A stretch of 64,000 nt of DNA, taken from the NCBI RefSeq assembly GCF_010093535.1, contig NW_022985167.1, positions 498,309-562,308 of the forward strand, written 5' to 3'. The notes beneath the pieces are model-generated. The model was not told where the DNA came from and did no database searches. It saw only the letters and a list, made by a program, of their open reading frames with translations. This document shows positions 60,182 to 64,000 of this stretch, piece by piece (position 1 is the first letter of the stretch; each line of letters opens with the position of its first letter). The DNA comes from Lindgomyces ingoldianus. Its lineage: Eukaryota > Ascomycota > Dothideomycetes > Pleosporales > Lindgomycetaceae. A program made the translations under genes and the position numbers.

Positions 60182-60700
60182 TTAGTTACTAGTAAGTTAT
60201 ATGTGTTATACTTTTACTATAGTAACTTTACTGCATTTTTACTTTTACTAACTTCTAAAACTTCTGTAAACTCCTAGACTAATAAAGACTCTATAATGTA
60301 CAGTACTTTTTTAAATTATAGAATACTCTAAAACTTTAGCTAACCTCTGCTAATTAGATTACTATAAACTATAATTTTACTTTAAACATTTTAGATATTC
60401 TAAGTGCTCTAAAACTCTTACAAACTTCTAAGCTAACTAAGGCATAAAGTAAAAAATTAAAGCTTTTAAAAAAATGCTTAAGCTAACAACATAATTTATA
60501 ACACATTAAATAGCTTTTTCTTTTTATTAGTTATATATTGCACTCTTTTACTTTAGAATACTAGTAAGAAACTAAGGACTTTTTTTTAGTAACATAATGT
60601 ATTTCTATCTACATCTACTAATGCTGCCTAGGGTTGCAATAGCGTAGTGTTTACAGCTGCCTTATGTATATATAGCTTGTTCTGCCTACTGCAACTTACA
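60182..60700. other. AT-rich spacer with ACTTCTAA motifs
   Basis: Contains several AACTTCTAA-like short repeats (60251-60275, 60425-60435) also seen at 53125-53180 and 54310-54353. No gene seen. Confidence 0.4.
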
Positions 60701-63290
60701 TTGTTGTGTACTATTACTAGCAAACTCCTGTCTTCTAGGGGCTCTAGCTAACTAGATTAACTAGCGCTAGTAGTTAGTGTTACTAGCTTACTATTAGCCT
60801 GCTTTTAAACATCCTAAAGAACCTAGACTACACACTAAAAGAAGTTATCTATAAGATTTTATAGATATATAACTTTCTAAGTAGGGCTTAATATAATTAC
60901 ATAAATAACACTACATAATGTGTTGTTTAGAGGTAGTATCTCTAGTACAGTTAAAGTAAAGGCACTTGCAGTTGTACAGGTATTGTCTAATATAACTAGC
61001 TAGAGGACAACGCGGCTACTAGAGGATGCAGATGCAGCCTGTAGTGTACGTTGCAGTGCTACCTTCTTAGTAAGAGTGTTATCCTGTTAATAGATTTAAG
61101 TAACGCAATCTACGCTTAAATCCTTTATAGATAATAAAGCATAGACCTAACTAGATTTATCTTGCTCTACATGCTAGTGTTATAGCTTTTTTTTATAATA
61201 AACTAAACATATGTTTATAGACGCTACTATGCCTAAAAGTATATTATAAAGTGCTTTAGCATTAGTCCTAAAATGTTTCTAACTAAATATAGATAGAATA
61301 TGCTTATACATCTTATTAACTATAAGATTTACTTTAATAGTATACTTAATTTTATAGTATTGCAACAGCTTCTATTGCAAGCACGTCTTTATATACATAG
61401 ATAAAGGTAAAGGTGCTTAATGTGTAAAGTTACTATAGTGTCTCTCTACCTAGATTCTAGCCTACTTATTAAGAGTAATAAGTATAAAGGTAGAAAGTGT
61501 GCCTATTCTTAAAGCAGAAACTACACTTAAGGGCTCTAGCAGTGGCGTAGCTAGTAGAAGAAGTGCAATGTTACACTTTAAATAGTAGGAACCTAGTACA
61601 ATAATAGATCTGTTTTTTAAGGGGACATTATACTCCTCTAGTTAAGACAGAATACCCTTGCAGTAACATAGACTATTAGCTATATTAATCTAGCAATTGC
61701 CTATATTTGCCTAGGCCTGCATATTAGACTTTGTCTAATATCTAGCAGAAGGCTAGTCTAACTTAGCAGTTTCTTAGCTAGACTCTTGTAAGTAGACACT
61801 ATTTATGTTACTAGTATTGCCTAGTGTAAAGCTTTAGGCTAATTAACTATGTACTCTTACCTTATTAACTAGTAACTAATTCTGTGCTGTTTTTCTTCTT
61901 AAAGGCTGTCTATTCTATTTAGAGTAAGGTAGCAAAACGCTTAGTTTATATAAACCCTTAAAGTTAAACAACTAATATAGTAGGAATATATACACAGTAC
62001 TTAATTAACTAGGTGCGCGTCTACTGCGCCTAGCACACTGCTAGAGATTTAAAAGGCTTTTTATAATTAAAAACTTTTAGCATATAACATAGTTAATGTT
62101 AGAAATATTAATACTTATACCTAGCAAGGTAGTAGCTACTATAATTTAGATATAAGACGTTAGCTTTTTAAACTTAGAATAATGCTTGTTTTAGTTATAT
62201 TTTTACATATTTATAGTAAACGTCTCTACTATGTTGTACACACACTATAGACTATTATTAATATTAGTTGTATACTAATTATAGAGTTTTAGTCCTTCTA
62301 TTAAATAAAGAAGCATTAAGTAAAACTACACTACAGCTAACTAAACAGATATACACTTATTAATAAATATAACTGTTTTAGGGATCCCTTTAAAATTAGC
62401 ACACCTGCTTAAGACACTTTTTTTTAGGAGAAAATAAAAACTATCTTATAAGTTAACTTTGCCTTATAGTAAAAGAACTACTAAAATAGTAATATTAAAG
62501 TAATTAACTAATGTATAGATAACCTTAGTCTAGTACATACAGCAGCCTAGCAGACAGAAACTAGCGTAGCGTAAGACTGCATCCTCTGCAGTACTGTCTA
62601 ACATAGTAGAATAAGTAAACTAGACAACATCTTTTTAAAGTATAACTTATAGTTAACTTAGTATTATAAACGCAGGTTAAAACTTCTTCTAGTTTAATAT
62701 AAAATAATATTTATTAATAGCTACTAATTTAATCTAAGACTGTAACTTTAGATTTTTTAAAATATTCTAGAAAGCTTTACTAGAAGCTTCCTTTAGCTTT
62801 ATAAGTAGATAAGTAAATTCTTTATTAATAATTTAGGTAAATAGTCTCTACTAACTAGCTCTACTCTGCGCATTAATAATGCATAGCTTAGATCTTTTTA
62901 GTTATTATATGTTATCTAGCTGCTTATTTTTAAGCTTATTTAGTAAAATAATCTAGATAGTAATTTTAGCAGTTAACACTAAATAAGCGTAGAAGATTAT
63001 ACTCTTACTAAAACTAGTCTAGGCAATTAAAAAAGTATCTCTATAATTAAATATTAGTTGCTTTAAGGTATAGACTTACTTATTACATAGTAATAGGCTA
63101 CTGTTATTAGCGCTTATTATCCTTCCTTTGCAGAGAATCTGTGTAAGACACGCGCAAAGAACGTCCTTCTAGAATTTAACATTATAGACATCCTTAGCTG
63201 CTAAGATAAGGCTAGAAAGATCCTTTAACTCTATAGACAGGACAAGATTAATTTAAAGCTAAAGGCTTAAAAGAATAGGGCCCTAACTTA
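60700..63290 (-). pseudogene. RIP-degraded RecQ-type helicase
   Basis: Read right to left on the minus strand. At 63001-63018 the Walker A reads TSFSKS (expected TGxGKS, both Gly to Ser by G-to-A). At 62704-62715 the motif II box reads NKYY (expected DECH). Between and after them lie helicase-like stretches: SKLCIINAQSRAS, STAEDAVLRYASF (motif III region), KTVIFINKCIS (motif IV region), IIVATTLLGISINISNINYVI (motif V region, AT.ALGMGxDxxD), SLLNLQQCARRSRRALG (motif VI, QRxGRAxR). A long C-terminal extension follows to about 60.7 kb (TLQAASASSSSRVVL). Many stops (Gln/Trp) and a few frame changes. RecQ-like helicases of this kind occur as repeats in fungal subtelomeres. Start codon not fixed; the N-terminal part from about 63290 is tentative. 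Confidence 0.65.
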
Positions 63291-63390
63291 TTGCATTTAA
63301 AGCATTTTAACATCCTTGCTCCTTTCTACTTCTTTGCTATTTTAAACGCCTATCTCCCTTTTTCTTAACCCTTTTTTTTGCCATACTTTA

Positions 63391-63530
63391 GAAGTTTCTA
63401 GAAGTCCCTAGAAGTCCCTAGAAGTTCTTAGAAGTTTCTAGAAGTTCCTAGAAGTTCCTAGAAGTTCCTAGAAGTTCCTAGAAGTTCCTAGAAGTTCCTA
63501 GAAGTTCCTAGAAGTTCCTAGAAGTTCCTT
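63391..63530 (+). repeat. 10-bp minisatellite, about 14 units
   Basis: Unit GAAGTTCCTA, very uniform in the right two thirds (63431-63530) and slightly diverged on the left. The complement (ACTTCTAGA-like) occurs at 53125-53180 and 54310-54353 in opposite orientation. Confidence 0.92.
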
Positions 63531-64000
63531 AGAGGCGTAGGATCCCCAACGCCCTTCTTATTAACTAGGTTGTACAATGCAGTGGGTTAAGCGTAGGTGT
63601 ACTAATAACTGCAACCGCACACCTACGCCTGTTTACACCAAAGTTTTAATCACAGGAGGTGATAGAGAAGGCATGTGTGCCTTAGCTCCTGCAGTTATAG
63701 AGGGATACAACGCGTGGTGTTAACAGGAGTAATAGGATAGAGATAGACAGTTAATAGCTAGGACACACAACACGTTAAAAACGCGTTTAATAATGTACTT
63801 TACCTTTTAAACAGTGTTAGATATGTCTTAAAATGTGCCTATTATAGAAATAAATACCTCTGTTTTTAATTACATTAAACATTTTAATAGATACTAATGC
63901 TAGTGTAGTGCTATTGCACAATTTAATGGATTTGCAAACTAAGATACATACAAACTTGCTCTATTTCTCCTTAGACGCTCTGCAGATAATTTTGCGCGTT
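63531..64000. other. Less mutated terminal stretch with a hairpin
   Basis: 63531-63780 has clearly more G and C than the neighbourhood. GCGTAGGTGT (63591-63600) and ACACCTACGC (63619-63628) form an inverted repeat of ten bases around a loop of 18 bases. No supported gene; the last 200 bases are again AT-rich. Confidence 0.45.

Noticed and set aside
63391..63530. Heat-shock-element-like array
   Set aside because: GAA and TTC are spaced by one and three bases, not the two required; no gene is adjacent.
63531..64000. Telomere at the window end
   Set aside because: No TTAGGG-type repeats are present; the subtelomere idea rests only on the helicase remnant.

Overview
This looks like a nuclear contig from a filamentous ascomycete (Pezizomycotina). 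The protein-coding genes have short GT-AG introns of about 50-150 nt with CTAAC/CTGAC-type branch sites, several very small exons, and fungal protein families. The right two thirds of the window is AT/TpA-saturated transposon debris of the kind left by repeat-induced point mutation (RIP). I cannot name the species. There are two assembly gaps, at 25358-26212 and 56297-56962.

Left part, 1-20.1 kb, of balanced composition. In order it holds: a decayed gene on the minus strand (68-996); a SWIM zinc-finger protein (minus, 1464-2877); an AP-1-like bZIP factor with an eroded-looking 3' end (minus, 4354-4982); about 4.8 kb with no convincing gene; then a compact housekeeping block. The block contains an ArfGAP/UBA/NPF protein (plus, 9805-12092), a convergent Erj5-like ER J-protein (minus, 12498-13905), a divergent PRA1/Yip3-family protein (plus, 14559-15179), a fungal protein of unknown function only 26 bp downstream (plus, 15206-16717), a second J-domain protein with an odd splice donor (plus, 17405-18254) and a small Gly-rich membrane protein (plus, 19347-19853). 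The theme is secretory-pathway and ER trafficking plus chaperone functions, but they are ordinary neighbours and not a cluster.

Right part, 20.1-64 kb. An abrupt compositional cliff leads into nested mobile elements. Target-site duplications and empty sites inside the window allow the nesting to be reconstructed. A gypsy remnant (29.4-30.378 kb, resuming at 52.133 kb) was split by a gypsy element C (30379-52127, duplication ATAGT). Element C was split by a TIR DNA element E1 (33871-47776), by a solo LTR (33176-33390) and by solo LTR D (49066-51402). E1 was split by a Ty1/copia element (34465-46495, duplication TAAGT), which was itself split by a Ty3/gypsy element (35529-41193, duplication CTAGA). 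Solo LTR D was split by a second E-family copy (E2, 49336-51341), which carries a 127-bp insert. Two 1.1-kb fold-back elements (20391-21778 and 59078-60181) are built from two opposed copies of the right end of the E element. Short solo LTRs often escaped RIP; longer copies did not.

Beyond 53 kb lies a different block: a long RIP-riddled reading frame resembling the uncharacterised fungal DUF6589 family (plus, 53542-56296), minisatellites, a purine-rich island, and a RIP-destroyed RecQ-type helicase (minus, about 60.7-63.3 kb) whose DECH and Walker A boxes are mutated. RecQ-like helicase repeats are known from fungal subtelomeres, so a subtelomeric position is possible but unproven.
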